The position numbers were made by a program, and so were the translations under genes. Positions 17,608 to 26,092 of a stretch of DNA of 42,617 nt are shown one piece after another. The notes beneath the pieces were generated by a model. It was not told the origin of the DNA. It saw only the letters and a list, made by a program, of their open reading frames with translations, and did not search any database. Position 1 is the stretch's first letter. Each line of letters starts with the position of its first letter. The stretch lies in NCBI RefSeq assembly GCF_018860915.1, contig NZ_JAHKQD010000012.1, positions 1 through 42,617 on the forward strand. Direction: 5' to 3'. The DNA comes from Colwellia sp. C2M11 (GTDB taxonomy: Bacteria > Pseudomonadota > Gammaproteobacteria > Enterobacterales > Alteromonadaceae).

Positions 17608-17883
17608 TTATGTGCTTATAGCTGTTTTATTTTCTTCATTTTCTTCACTATTTTGTTCGTCGTCCTCAACTGCAGCTTCATCATCTTCAGCAGGATACAT
17701 CGCACAAACAATATTAGCGCGAACTTGCAGTTGGTATTCTAATGAAGATACGTCTTTATCAATAATAGCTTTTGCAATATTGGCACTACACGCTGTAGTC
17801 ACTAATAAATCTTTAATTGCATCTTCATTTTGTAAGCTTGAGTCATTACCCATCTTTTCTAATATTTCTATCGTTTTTGACAT
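17608..17883 (-). CDS. Borosin-type precursor peptide (split-borosin substrate), putative
   Basis: This 91-residue acidic peptide follows the borosin-type methyltransferase gene by 42 bases. Residues 1-52 look like a small helical recognition domain (MSKTIEILEKMGNDSSLQ, KAIIDKDVSSLEYQL), similar in pattern to the borosin-binding domain of split-borosin substrates such as Shewanella SonA. Residues 55-65 (RANIVCAMYPA) are short, hydrophobic and the best candidate for the methylated core. Residues 66-85 are a Glu/Asp-rich tail, then KTAIST. The ATG at 17883 is used; a GTG at 17892 would add three residues, and neither has a strong ribosome-binding site. The stop is 19 bases before the GGDEF gene. 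The precursor role is inferred from position, size and layout; no homology search was run. Confidence 0.78.
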   Translation of the reverse strand: MSKTIEILEKMGNDSSLQNEDAIKDLLVTTACSANIAKAIIDKDVSSLEYQLQVRANIVCAMYPAEDDEAAVEDDEQNSEENEENKTAIST

Positions 17884-17925
17884 AACTTTCACTCTGTTTT
17901 TTTATTATAAGGATAGTGTTTACCT

Positions 17926-18747
17926 TTATATCACTAGCGTTAATTTGGGTCTATGTTTACTTTTAGCCTCTTTATTATCTATCTGAGCTAGTTTAGTTAA
18001 TAGATCGTTATTTGGTTGTGGTTTTTCACTTGGAGGAATAACCAGAGTTGTGTGCATAAATAATTCTATGTTAACTAAATCGTGTAACGCAATGGTATCA
18101 GCGCGAACGTTATCAATAGGTAATACCTTGGCTTGATACAAAATTACCTGATGATCAGCTGGGTATGTTTCAGTTAGTAAATCGACCAATACTTGTAAGG
18201 TCTCTTTACTTGCCGCATATTTGGTTAACGATTTATCACCTGCTAAAGCAACTTGCCATAATATAAGATGAGCTGTAGGGTCAATGTTACGCTTATAAAA
18301 CATAAATTGGCTTGCTTCATAATTTATACAACCACTTTCTCCGGGATCAATATTTAAGTCAGCATAAAGGCAATCTTCTGCTGATATACCTGCTTCCATA
18401 TGTGCAGGGTAGTTTTCTTTAGTCGCTTGCTTAATAGCTCTATGACCAACACAAGCAAATACACCAGGGTGCCCGTAAAAAGCACACACTACTTTTTTAC
18501 CTAGCCTGACTTCCGCTATTATCGCCTCAACCATTTCATTGTAGGTAATATTGCGGTTTTTTCCTTCTTGATAATAACATTGCAAACTACGAACATCATG
18601 ATGCATTTCATCAATCCAACGTTCGGTGATTCCGGTCGACATTAATGAGAAAACTACATCGGCCTGCTCAATATAGCTTGTAGATATAGGACTAATATGC
18701 CCCCCGAGCATCATGCCCGTGCCAACACAAACTAAACTACCTTGCAT
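17926..18747 (-). CDS. Borosin-type peptide backbone alpha-N-methyltransferase (split type)
   Basis: The 273-residue protein has the tetrapyrrole-methylase fold. It opens GSLVCVGTGM and carries the blocks that, from memory, mark borosin enzymes such as OphMA and SonM: TYNEMVEAI, FYGHPGVF (90-97), ISAEDCLYADLNIDP (121-135) and GCINYEAS (139-146). By spacing, Tyr59, Arg65, Tyr69 and Tyr91 match OphMA Tyr66, Arg72, Tyr76 and Tyr98, all shifted by seven. It should transfer methyl groups from SAM to backbone amides of a peptide substrate. Unlike fungal borosins it has no substrate peptide fused at its C-terminus; the separate small gene downstream fills that role. AAAGGT precedes the ATG by 9 bases. 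It is not a porphyrin or cobalamin methylase despite the shared fold. Confidence 0.9.
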   Translation of the reverse strand: MQGSLVCVGTGMMLGGHISPISTSYIEQADVVFSLMSTGITERWIDEMHHDVRSLQCYYQEGKNRNITYNEMVEAIIAEVRLGKKVVCAFYGHPGVFACVGHRAIKQATKENYPAHMEAGISAEDCLYADLNIDPGESGCINYEASQFMFYKRNIDPTAHLILWQVALAGDKSLTKYAASKETLQVLVDLLTETYPADHQVILYQAKVLPIDNVRADTIALHDLVNIELFMHTTLVIPPSEKPQPNNDLLTKLAQIDNKEAKSKHRPKLTLVI

Positions 18748-18801
18748 TCATTTAAACCTTTTATAGTATGGCGGTATATGTTTATACATTTTTAGGAATA
18801 G

Positions 18802-19338
18802 TTATCCTATTATCGTTTTTATGTAATGTCTATGCCATGTGTCTTTATAAACTGAATCGATTCTTTGTTGGGAATCTAACGGTTGTTTGCTTGTATCACA
18901 AACAAAGCCGGTTTTTTTAGCTACTCTTGCTGTTGCTAAATTTGCTTTCGCAAAATGGGCGTTAATTTGTTGCAGGTTTAAATGGTTAAATCCATATTCT
19001 ATTAATGAACCTATTGCTTCTTCGGGAAATAGCATGCCATTGAATTGAGTGGCGAGCATAATACCTATTTCAGTTATATTAGGTGTTTTATTATATAAAG
19101 CTTGTAAACCAATAAGGTTATTACTTTTTAAGTCAATAATTACCCATACCATTACCTTTGGCTTTTTTTTCTGCATGACGGTTAACGTATTAGTAAATGC
19201 TTCTGTGGCTTCAATGCTAGTTAATGGAGGGCCAATATTTCGCATTATTTTCGCATCACTATAAAGGCTAATGTAAAACGCTTTATCAGTTTCTTCTAAT
19301 GGACGTATTAATAAACGTTTGGTAGTAAAACTTTTCAT
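18802..19338 (-). CDS. GNAT-family N-acetyltransferase (RimJ/RimL-like)
   Basis: The 178-residue cytoplasmic protein has a RimJ/RimL-type GNAT fold. TTKRLLIRPLEETD opens it, EIGIMLATQFNGMLFPEEAIG covers the core strand and CoA-binding stretch, and NLQQINAHFAKANLATARVAKKTGF is the typical C-terminal block. AGGAAA precedes the ATG. It is the first gene of the leftward operon, 54 bases before the borosin-type methyltransferase. A role in tailoring, in self-protection from the product, or none, cannot be decided from the sequence. Confidence 0.88.
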   Translation of the reverse strand: MKSFTTKRLLIRPLEETDKAFYISLYSDAKIMRNIGPPLTSIEATEAFTNTLTVMQKKKPKVMVWVIIDLKSNNLIGLQALYNKTPNITEIGIMLATQFNGMLFPEEAIGSLIEYGFNHLNLQQINAHFAKANLATARVAKKTGFVCDTSKQPLDSQQRIDSVYKDTWHRHYIKTIIG

Positions 19339-19449
19339 TTTTGTTTTCCTGTTTCGATTAGTTATTTATTTTTCTTTACAAATTTACCCTTATTTTTTTA
19401 AAAAATAACTAGGTGAATAGGTGATTTTTAACGCAAAACCTGTTAGTGC

Positions 19450-19469
19450 ATTGTACATTGAATTGTACA
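19450..19469. promoter_or_regulatory. Direct repeat ATTGTACA, possible operator
   Basis: ATTGTACA occurs at 19450-19457 and 19462-19469, 12 bases start to start, and each copy contains the palindrome TGTACA. It sits in the divergent region between the GNAT-borosin operon and dusB-fis, about 110 bases before the GNAT start. The bound regulator, if any, is unknown. Confidence 0.35.
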
Positions 19470-19548
19470 GAATCTGCTCACTTTAATGGTTTGGCAAAAG
19501 TCAATATTAAAAAGGCAAATAAAAGCTAATTTTGTTCAAATTATATGC

Positions 19549-19585
19549 TTTTCAATTCAATAAAAAACACGTAAACTTAGCGCCC
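19549..19585 (+). promoter_or_regulatory. Predicted dusB-fis promoter with GC-rich discriminator
   Basis: TTTTCA (19549-19554) and TAAACT (19572-19577) are 17 bases apart. The GCGCCC-type stretch immediately downstream of the -10 stands out in this AT-rich gap. Such discriminators mark stringently controlled promoters, and the fis operon of enterics is a known example. Confidence 0.5.
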
Positions 19586-19626
19586 TTTTGTAATGGTGCT
19601 TAAAAAATAGTCAGCGTGGTAATGGT

Positions 19627-20649
19627 TTGAAAATCGGCTCGTATCAATTTGACAGTAATGTTTTTCTTGCGCCTATGGCGGGCATTACGGACCAACCTTT
19701 TAGAGAATTGTGTTGTCGGTTAGGTGCAGGTTTGGCAGTGTCAGAAATGATATCGTCGAATCCTAAGGTATGGAATACCGAGAAATCTAAACTAAGAATG
19801 GTTCATAGTAAAGAGGCTGGTATTCGTAGCGTACAGATTGCTGGTAGCTGTCCTGATGAATTAGCCTTTGCTGCTCAGATTAATGCTGAAAATGGTGCTC
19901 AGATCATTGACATTAATATGGGATGCCCAGCAAAAAAGGTAAACAAAAAATTAGCGGGCTCTGCTTTATTAAGAGAGCCAGCACAGGTCGAACAAATCGT
20001 GAAGTCTGTGGTGAATTCGGTAAATATTCCGGTTACGTTAAAAATTCGCACTGGTTGGTGTGAAAACAGTCGTAATGGCATTGAGATAGCTAAAATTGCT
20101 GAAGATAATGGTATTGCATCGCTCGCAGTGCATGGTCGAACCCGTAATGACTTTTATAAAGGTAATGCGGAGTACGACACCATAAAAGCAATTAAACAAG
20201 CTGTTTCAATTCCCGTTGTAGCTAACGGCGACATAACCTCAGTAGAAAAAGCTGAGCATGTATTAAGCTATACCGGAGCCGATGCAATTATGATCGGTCG
20301 AGGTGCCCAAGGGAGACCTTGGATTTTTCGAGAAATTAATCATTTTTTGAAAACTGGAACTCAGATGGCTGCACCTTCAGTAAATGAGGTGAGTTCAATC
20401 GTACTTGAACATGTTAAAGAGTTACATCAGTTTTACGGTGACTTTATGGGTGTGAGAATCGCTCGTAAGCACGTGTCTTGGTATATCCATTCATTTGCCT
20501 TATTAGGCGATGCATTGGGTGATGATTTTTCTGCAAAATTTGCAGGAGATCAAGGCAAAATTTTTAGATCTACTTTTAATGGTTTATCGTCTACAAGTGA
20601 ACAGCTTGAAACGTTAAACCTTTGTTTTGATCAACTTGTTCAGCGATGA
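19627..20649 (+). CDS. dusB: tRNA-dihydrouridine synthase B
   Basis: The 340-residue FMN enzyme reduces uridine in tRNA D-loops. The N-terminal TIM barrel begins [25 protein letters not shown]. The catalytic Cys lies in [31 protein letters not shown] and [18 protein letters not shown] complete the FMN/tRNA site, followed by the helical C-terminal domain. It starts with TTG, which aligns with the usual family N-terminus; an overlapping out-of-frame ATG at 19622 encodes only two residues. fis follows 43 bases downstream, the classical dusB-fis pair. Confidence 0.96.
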   Translation: MKIGSYQFDSNVFLAPMAGITDQPFRELCCRLGAGLAVSEMISSNPKVWNTEKSKLRMVHSKEAGIRSVQIAGSCPDELAFAAQINAENGAQIIDINMGCPAKKVNKKLAGSALLREPAQVEQIVKSVVNSVNIPVTLKIRTGWCENSRNGIEIAKIAEDNGIASLAVHGRTRNDFYKGNAEYDTIKAIKQAVSIPVVANGDITSVEKAEHVLSYTGADAIMIGRGAQGRPWIFREINHFLKTGTQMAAPSVNEVSSIVLEHVKELHQFYGDFMGVRIARKHVSWYIHSFALLGDALGDDFSAKFAGDQGKIFRSTFNGLSSTSEQLETLNLCFDQLVQR

Positions 20650-20692
20650 ACAGTGGGTCGTTAATTTTTATTAATAGAAAGAGTTGTACATT

Positions 20693-20980
20693 ATGTTCGA
20701 ACAAAATATTTCTTCTCCGTTTATCACTGGTGATATTCAAACGCAAACTAAAACGTCTCCTTTACGTACGCAAGCTAAAATAGCGATTAACAATTACTTA
20801 AAGCAATTAAACGGTAATGATGTTGACGATATGTACGACCTTGTACTAAGTGAGATTGAAGCACCAATGTTAGAAGAAGTAATGATGTATACACGCGGCA
20901 ATCAAACAAGAGCTGCAAATTTACTAGGTATCAACCGTGGTACTTTACGTAAAAAATTAAAAAAATACGGAATGAACTAA
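20693..20980 (+). CDS. fis: DNA-binding protein Fis
   Basis: The 95-residue nucleoid protein starts MFEQNI, like E. coli Fis; an upstream TTG at 20684 would add three residues without family support. The C-terminal helix-turn-helix is nearly identical to E. coli ([20 protein letters not shown] then [11 protein letters not shown]). Fis is abundant in fast growth, bends DNA and activates rRNA promoters. It is co-transcribed with dusB and ends at a strong terminator. Confidence 0.97.
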   Translation: MFEQNISSPFITGDIQTQTKTSPLRTQAKIAINNYLKQLNGNDVDDMYDLVLSEIEAPMLEEVMMYTRGNQTRAANLLGINRGTLRKKLKKYGMN

Positions 20981-20996
20981 GCCGATATTTTTATTG

Positions 20997-21026
20997 AAAG
21001 CACCTTCGGGTGCTTTTATTGTTTTT
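20997..21026 (+). terminator. Rho-independent terminator of dusB-fis
   Basis: AAAGCACC (20997-21004) pairs with GGTGCTTT (21009-21016) around a stable TTCG tetraloop, followed by TATTGTTTTT. Confidence 0.9.
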
Positions 21027-21107
21027 AAACTAATTTAAATTTTCATGTAATTTGACAAGTTAGCAATAAACTAGCAGTAAGTTACAACTAAAAAGGTAAA
21101 TACATCG

Positions 21108-22712
21108 ATGGATACTCCACGTCCAATTAAACGCGCATTATTAAGTGTTTCAGATAAATCAGGTATTGTTGAATTTGCACGTCGTCTAAATGAGAAAGGT
21201 GTTGACCTTCTTTCTACTGGCGGTACGGCAAAATTATTAGCCGAAAACGGCATTCCAGTAACAGAAGTTTCTGATTACACCGGTCACCCTGAAATTATGG
21301 ATGGTCGTGTTAAAACATTACATCCTAAAGTACATGGCGGTATTTTAGCACGTCGTGGTATCGATGAAGGTGTAATGGCTGAGAACAATATTAATGCTAT
21401 TGATATGGTTGTTGTTAACTTGTATCCATTTGCCAATGCTGTGAGTGATGAAAATTGTTCATTAGAAAACGCTATTGAAAACATCGATATTGGTGGTCCA
21501 ACAATGGTACGTGCCGCAGCGAAAAATCATAAAGATGTTACGATTGTTGTTAACGCTAGTGATTATGATCGTGTTTTAGCTGAATTAGACAGCAACAATG
21601 ATTCATTAACGTATCAAACACGTTTTGATTTAGCAATTGCAGCTTACGAGCACACGGCTAGTTACGACGGTATGATCGCAAACTATTTTGGTAAAATGTT
21701 ACCAGCATACGGCGATACAGAAGCTACAGCGCCTTTACCTGGTGAAAAAGTTAAATTCCCACGTACTTTTAATAGTCAGTTTATTAAAACACAAGATTTA
21801 CGTTACGGTGAAAACTCACATCAAGCAGCGGCTTTTTACAAAGAAGCAAACCCAGAAGAAGCCTCTGTGTCTACAGCCACTCAGTTACAAGGTAAAGCAT
21901 TATCTTATAATAACATTGCTGATACTGATGCCGCATTAGAATGTGTTAAAGAATTTGACGAGCCAGCTTGTGTTATTGTTAAACATGCTAACCCATGTGG
22001 TGTTGCTATTGGTGATGATATTTTAGCGGCTTATGAAGGCGCGTACAAAACCGACCCTACCTCAGCATTTGGTGGCATTATTGCGTTTAACCGTGAGTTA
22101 GATGCAGATACAGCTGAAGCGATTGTGTCACGTCAATTTGTTGAAGTTATCATTGCTCCAAGCGTTTCAGATGCGGCAGCACAAATTGTTGCAGCTAAAC
22201 CTAACTTACGTTTATTAGAATGTGGCCAGTGGGATACCAAAACAACAGGGTTTGATTTTAAACGTGTCAATGGTGGCTTGTTAGTGCAAGATACTGATCA
22301 AGGTCGTGTATCGCGCGATGATCTTAAAGTAGTGACTAAACGTCAACCGACAGAAAACGAAATGCGTGATTTACAGTTTTGCTGGAAAGTAGCAAAATTT
22401 GTGAAGTCTAACGCAATTGTTTATGTTAAAAATAGTGAAACTATCGGTGTTGGTGCCGGCCAAATGAGCCGTGTTTATTCAGCTAAAGTTGCTGGTATTA
22501 AAGCTGCTGATGAAAACTTAGAGGTTAAAGGCTCGGTTATGGCGTCAGATGCATTCTTCCCATTCCGCGATGGTTTAGATGCTGCAGCAGAAGCAGGCAT
22601 TACAGCTGTAATTCAGCCTGGTGGCTCTATGCGTGATGATGAGGTGATTGCCGCAGCAGATGAACACAATATTGCTATGGTGTTTACCGGTATGCGTCAC
22701 TTCCGTCATTAA
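21108..22712 (+). CDS. purH: Bifunctional AICAR transformylase/IMP cyclohydrolase
   Basis: The 534-residue enzyme performs the last two steps of IMP synthesis. The N-terminal cyclohydrolase domain shows [45 protein letters not shown] and [18 protein letters not shown]. The transformylase domain has [23 protein letters not shown] with the catalytic Lys-His, and [18 protein letters not shown] near the end. AAGGT precedes the ATG; TTGACA at 21052 is a possible -35. purD follows after one intervening gene, so a purH-purD unit has been separated by an insert or an added gene. Confidence 0.98.
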   Translation: MDTPRPIKRALLSVSDKSGIVEFARRLNEKGVDLLSTGGTAKLLAENGIPVTEVSDYTGHPEIMDGRVKTLHPKVHGGILARRGIDEGVMAENNINAIDMVVVNLYPFANAVSDENCSLENAIENIDIGGPTMVRAAAKNHKDVTIVVNASDYDRVLAELDSNNDSLTYQTRFDLAIAAYEHTASYDGMIANYFGKMLPAYGDTEATAPLPGEKVKFPRTFNSQFIKTQDLRYGENSHQAAAFYKEANPEEASVSTATQLQGKALSYNNIADTDAALECVKEFDEPACVIVKHANPCGVAIGDDILAAYEGAYKTDPTSAFGGIIAFNRELDADTAEAIVSRQFVEVIIAPSVSDAAAQIVAAKPNLRLLECGQWDTKTTGFDFKRVNGGLLVQDTDQGRVSRDDLKVVTKRQPTENEMRDLQFCWKVAKFVKSNAIVYVKNSETIGVGAGQMSRVYSAKVAGIKAADENLEVKGSVMASDAFFPFRDGLDAAAEAGITAVIQPGGSMRDDEVIAAADEHNIAMVFTGMRHFRH

Positions 22713-22736
22713 GATAGCTATTAATTCCAGAAAATT

Positions 22737-22803
22737 AAGCAGTGTTGATTTATTTACTTACAATGAAAATTGCTATAAATAAAATCACCACTGCTTGTTT
22801 ATT
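22737..22803 (+). terminator. Long hairpin after purH, probable terminator
   Basis: The arms at 22737-22756 and 22776-22796 (AAGCAGTG... with ...CACTGCTT) pair over about 20 bases with one mismatch and a bulge around a 19-base loop. The tail GTTTATTT is only moderately T-rich, so termination may be partial. Confidence 0.6.
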
Positions 22804-22860
22804 TAAAATCTGCTATAACTAGTGTTCTTTTAGTAACTTAAAACAGTTAATGGAAATATT

Positions 22861-23703
22861 ATGACTCATTTAAAAAGCTTTAAATCTTTACTTTGTTCAA
22901 CAGTAATCACTGCAACATTAGGCTTAAGCGCACTCGCTAGCTCAAATCTTTATGCCCATGCTAATCATGATCATAACAGCTCTGCACTTGAGCAAGCTGT
23001 GTCAGGTGAGCATCGTTCAGCTAAAAATAAAGCGCGTGATGAATATCGTCATCCGGTTGAAACATTGAAGTTTTTTGGTTTTACACCAGAAATGACAGTG
23101 GTAGAACTTACTCCAGGTGGTGGTTGGTATACTGAAATTTTAGCGCCTGCTCTAAAAGAGTCGGGTAAATATTATGGTGCTCATTATCCTGATACAGGTG
23201 AAGACAATTACTATTCTAAATCACGTAAAGCATTAGAGAAAAAAATTGCCTCGAACGATATTTATAGTGAAGTTGTATTAACTGACTTTGTTCCGCGTAA
23301 AGCAAGTGAAATAGCCCCTGAAGGGACGGCTGATCTAGTGTTAACTTTTCGTAACTTACATAACTGGAAAGCTGAAGGTGTAGAGCAAGTGTTTAAAGAC
23401 GCTTACAAGGCACTTAAGTCTGGTGGTGTACTAGGTGTTGTTGAGCATCGTTTACCAGCAGGTGTTGCCCCTGAAAAAGCAGCGGGTTATGTTTCAGAAG
23501 CAACGACTATTAAGCAAGCTAAAGCAGCAGGTTTTCGTTTTGCTGGCGCAAGTGAAATAAATGCTAACCCGAAGGATATGGCTCAGCATCCTAAAGGTGT
23601 ATGGACTTTACCACCGTCATTACGTTTAGGCGAAACTGATAAAGAAAAATATTTGGCGATTGGCGAAAGCGATCGTATGACCTTAAAGTTTGTTAAGCCT
23701 TAA
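22861..23703 (+). CDS. Exported class I SAM-methyltransferase-like protein
   Basis: The 280-residue protein has a signal peptide, likely cut after LYA (residue 32), leaving a His-rich mature start HANHDHN. The rest is a methyltransferase fold: SAM loop VVELTPGGGWYTEILAP, then a loop with ADLVLTFRNLHNW and a GGVLGVVEHRLP strand. This family is widespread in proteobacteria as predicted periplasmic methyltransferases. SAM is not known to be supplied to the periplasm, so its activity and ligand are open. It stands 148 bases after purH and 50 before purD on the same strand, with a probable terminator between it and purH. Confidence 0.85.
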   Translation: MTHLKSFKSLLCSTVITATLGLSALASSNLYAHANHDHNSSALEQAVSGEHRSAKNKARDEYRHPVETLKFFGFTPEMTVVELTPGGGWYTEILAPALKESGKYYGAHYPDTGEDNYYSKSRKALEKKIASNDIYSEVVLTDFVPRKASEIAPEGTADLVLTFRNLHNWKAEGVEQVFKDAYKALKSGGVLGVVEHRLPAGVAPEKAAGYVSEATTIKQAKAAGFRFAGASEINANPKDMAQHPKGVWTLPPSLRLGETDKEKYLAIGESDRMTLKFVKP

Positions 23704-23753
23704 TTTAACGGTGTTAGCAACTTTAAAAGCAAAATAAACAATAGGAAAAATAC

Positions 23754-25046
23754 ATGAAAGTTTTAGTTATAGGATCAGGTGGTCGTGAGCATGCGTTGGC
23801 ATGGAAAGCGGCTCAATCTAATCAAGTTACTAAAGTATTTGTTGCCCCAGGTAATGCTGGAACTGCAACTGAAGAAAAATTAGAAAATGTTGATCTTGAT
23901 GTTAGTGATAACGCCGCTTTGGTTGCTTTTGCACAAAGTGAAGGTGTGGCATTAACTATTGTTGGCCCAGAGCAACCTTTAGTTGATGGTGTTGTTGATG
24001 CATTTCAAGCACAAGGTTTGGCTATTTTTGGTCCAAGTGCTAAAGCAGCGCAATTAGAAGGCTCAAAATCATTTACTAAAGACTTTTTAGCGCGTAATAA
24101 TATCCCTTCGGGTAGCTATGAAAACTTTACTGAAGTTGAACCTGCGCTTGCTTATGTTCGTGAGAAAGGTGCACCCATTGTTGTTAAAGCTGATGGTTTA
24201 GCGGCAGGTAAGGGCGTTATTGTTGCACTAACATTAACTGAAGCAGAAGATGCTATTAAAGATATGTTAGCGGGTAATGCTTTTGGTGATGCTGGGCATC
24301 GTGTTGTTATTGAAGAGTTTCTTGAAGGTGAAGAAGCAAGTTTCATTGTTATGGTTGATGGTAAAAATGTTTTACCAATGGCAACAAGCCAAGATCATAA
24401 ACGTGCATTAAATGGTGATTTAGGTCCGAATACTGGTGGTATGGGCGCTTATTCTCCAGCTCCGGTAGTAACACCTGAAATTCATGATCGCATCATGGCT
24501 GAAGTTATTATGCCAACTGTTGAAGGTATGGCAAATGAAGGCGCACCTTATACAGGTTTCTTATACGCTGGTTTAATGATTGCAGCAGATGGTACTCCTA
24601 ACGTTATTGAATATAATTGTCGTTTTGGTGATCCTGAAACGCAACCAATAATGATGCGTTTACAATCAGATATTGTTGAACTTTGTTTAGCTGCTACACG
24701 CGGTGAATTAGATAAAGCAACGATTGATTTTGATAGTCGTGCTGCTGTTGGTGTTGTATTAGCTGCAAACGGCTATCCTGCAAGTTACCCTAAAGGTGAT
24801 GTGATTTCAGGACTTGAAACTAATACCAATGCCTCTGCAAAAACATTTCATGCCGGTACTAAGTTAAATGATAAAGGTGAAGTTGTAACTAATGGCGGAC
24901 GCGTATTATGTGCCACTGCTTTAGGGAACACTGTTACTGAAGCTCAACAATTAGCGTATGAATTACTGCATCAGATCTCTTGGCAAGGTGTAGAGTTTAG
25001 AACAGATATTGCTTATCGTGCAATTGCGCGTGAACAAAACGCTTAA
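23754..25046 (+). CDS. purD: Phosphoribosylamine-glycine ligase
   Basis: The 430-residue ATP-grasp enzyme joins glycine to phosphoribosylamine, giving GAR. The N-terminus MKVLVIGSGGREHALAWKA is diagnostic. ATP-grasp blocks include PIVVKADGLAAGKGVIVA, FLEGEEASFIVMVDG, GPNTGGMGAYSPAP and IEYNCRFGDPETQPIMMRL. Length and order match E. coli PurD. A strong terminator follows. Confidence 0.98.
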   Translation: MKVLVIGSGGREHALAWKAAQSNQVTKVFVAPGNAGTATEEKLENVDLDVSDNAALVAFAQSEGVALTIVGPEQPLVDGVVDAFQAQGLAIFGPSAKAAQLEGSKSFTKDFLARNNIPSGSYENFTEVEPALAYVREKGAPIVVKADGLAAGKGVIVALTLTEAEDAIKDMLAGNAFGDAGHRVVIEEFLEGEEASFIVMVDGKNVLPMATSQDHKRALNGDLGPNTGGMGAYSPAPVVTPEIHDRIMAEVIMPTVEGMANEGAPYTGFLYAGLMIAADGTPNVIEYNCRFGDPETQPIMMRLQSDIVELCLAATRGELDKATIDFDSRAAVGVVLAANGYPASYPKGDVISGLETNTNASAKTFHAGTKLNDKGEVVTNGGRVLCATALGNTVTEAQQLAYELLHQISWQGVEFRTDIAYRAIAREQNA

Positions 25047-25073
25047 ACTGATATTTGCTACATTGTAATAAAT

Positions 25074-25107
25074 AAAAGGGCTGATAATAAATTATCAGCC
25101 CTTTTTT
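25074..25107 (+). terminator. Rho-independent terminator of purD
   Basis: GGGCTGATAAT (25078-25088) pairs perfectly with ATTATCAGCCC (25091-25101), flanked by AAAA on the left and TTTTTT on the right. The flanks make it potentially bidirectional, also ending the leftward sugar operon. Confidence 0.9.
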
Positions 25108-25158
25108 ATTATGTTGTCTCGTCGTTAATTATTTAACAATTTAGCAAAAACCGTCACA

Positions 25159-26022
25159 TTATAGTTTTTGTAATATTTTATCTAAGCCCATTTTTGATTG
25201 TGCCACCGCTTGTAACGGAGTTAAACCATTTGGATACTCTTCTTGTTCGACAACTATCCATGAAGTGCCACCAACAGCAATATTCGTTTTAGTTAGGTTT
25301 AACCAGTCAATAGTATCTTGACCAATAATAGGTAGTTTACCTGTAGTACCTTCAGGCAAGCGTACTTTGTAATGTGTGGTTAATGTACGACCAGGATAAC
25401 GTTTTACGTATTCGATTGGATCTTTACCTGCATAAGTTGTCCAACCTACATCTTGCTGTAAAATAACGTTAGGTGTGGTGTTTTTTGCTAAGTAATCCCA
25501 ATAGGTTGAATGATTGAACTCATTAAATTCTTGGTCATGGTTATGAAAACCAATTTTCATACCTAACGGTGCAAGTTTTTTTGCGAAGTAATTGAGTTTT
25601 TCAACGATGATTTTAATACCTTCTGGATGCCATGCTCGTTCATCCCAAGGAATGATTAAATAATCTATTCCCGCAGTTTTATAATAGCTGGTTGTTTTTT
25701 CAAAATTTTCATCATTAAGTTGTTCAAAAATAATATGGCCACCGCTTCCTTCCATGCCAAGAGAAGCAAGGTAGTTTTTTAATCCTTTGGCGTCATTTTC
25801 GAATGGACCAAAATCACGTGCAAATTCAACTCCTTGAAATCCTAATTTTGCTAGTTGTTCAATAGTGCCTTTAAAGTCTTCCTTAAGCTCGTCTTTAACC
25901 GACCATAGTTGCACACTTATTTTAGGAATCGGTTTTGTTATTGCTTTATCGTGATCCGCATGAGCAAAGCAATTTGTTGATAATGTTAGCATCGCGAGCA
26001 ATAGTAAATTAATTAATTTCAT
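25159..26022 (-). CDS. Exported sugar-isomerase-like TIM-barrel protein
   Basis: The 287-residue protein has a signal peptide ending CFA (residue 20) and a mature start HADHDK. The barrel belongs to the xylose isomerase-like/AP endonuclease 2 superfamily: ISVQLWSVKDELKEDFKGT, GFQGVEFARDFG, IGFHNHDQEF with the His/Glu metal ligands, and VILQQDVGWTTYAG. Exported members occur in oxidative sugar clusters, where some act as 3-keto-glycoside lyases or isomerases. Here it is the last gene of the GMC operon, 70 bases after the GMC gene. The reaction is inferred, not shown. Confidence 0.85.
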   Translation of the reverse strand: MKLINLLLLAMLTLSTNCFAHADHDKAITKPIPKISVQLWSVKDELKEDFKGTIEQLAKLGFQGVEFARDFGPFENDAKGLKNYLASLGMEGSGGHIIFEQLNDENFEKTTSYYKTAGIDYLIIPWDERAWHPEGIKIIVEKLNYFAKKLAPLGMKIGFHNHDQEFNEFNHSTYWDYLAKNTTPNVILQQDVGWTTYAGKDPIEYVKRYPGRTLTTHYKVRLPEGTTGKLPIIGQDTIDWLNLTKTNIAVGGTSWIVVEQEEYPNGLTPLQAVAQSKMGLDKILQKL

Positions 26023-26092
26023 ATATTTTCTCTTATGTAGTTTTCTTTTTTTGATTTATAGCTACTAATTTAATCAGTAATACCGAGTGTTA

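Noticed and set aside
17594..17986. Plus-strand ORF of 130 codons opposite the precursor peptide
   Set aside because: It is the reverse of the acidic tail (giving a Ser run) and of the methyltransferase end, has no ribosome-binding site, and the minus-strand genes around it have coherent spacing.
17926..18747. Reading as a siroheme or cobalamin methyltransferase
   Set aside because: The fold is the same and a CysG-like gene is near, but the FYGHPGVF/ISAEDC/YEAS blocks and catalytic spacing match borosin enzymes, and a small peptide gene is adjacent.
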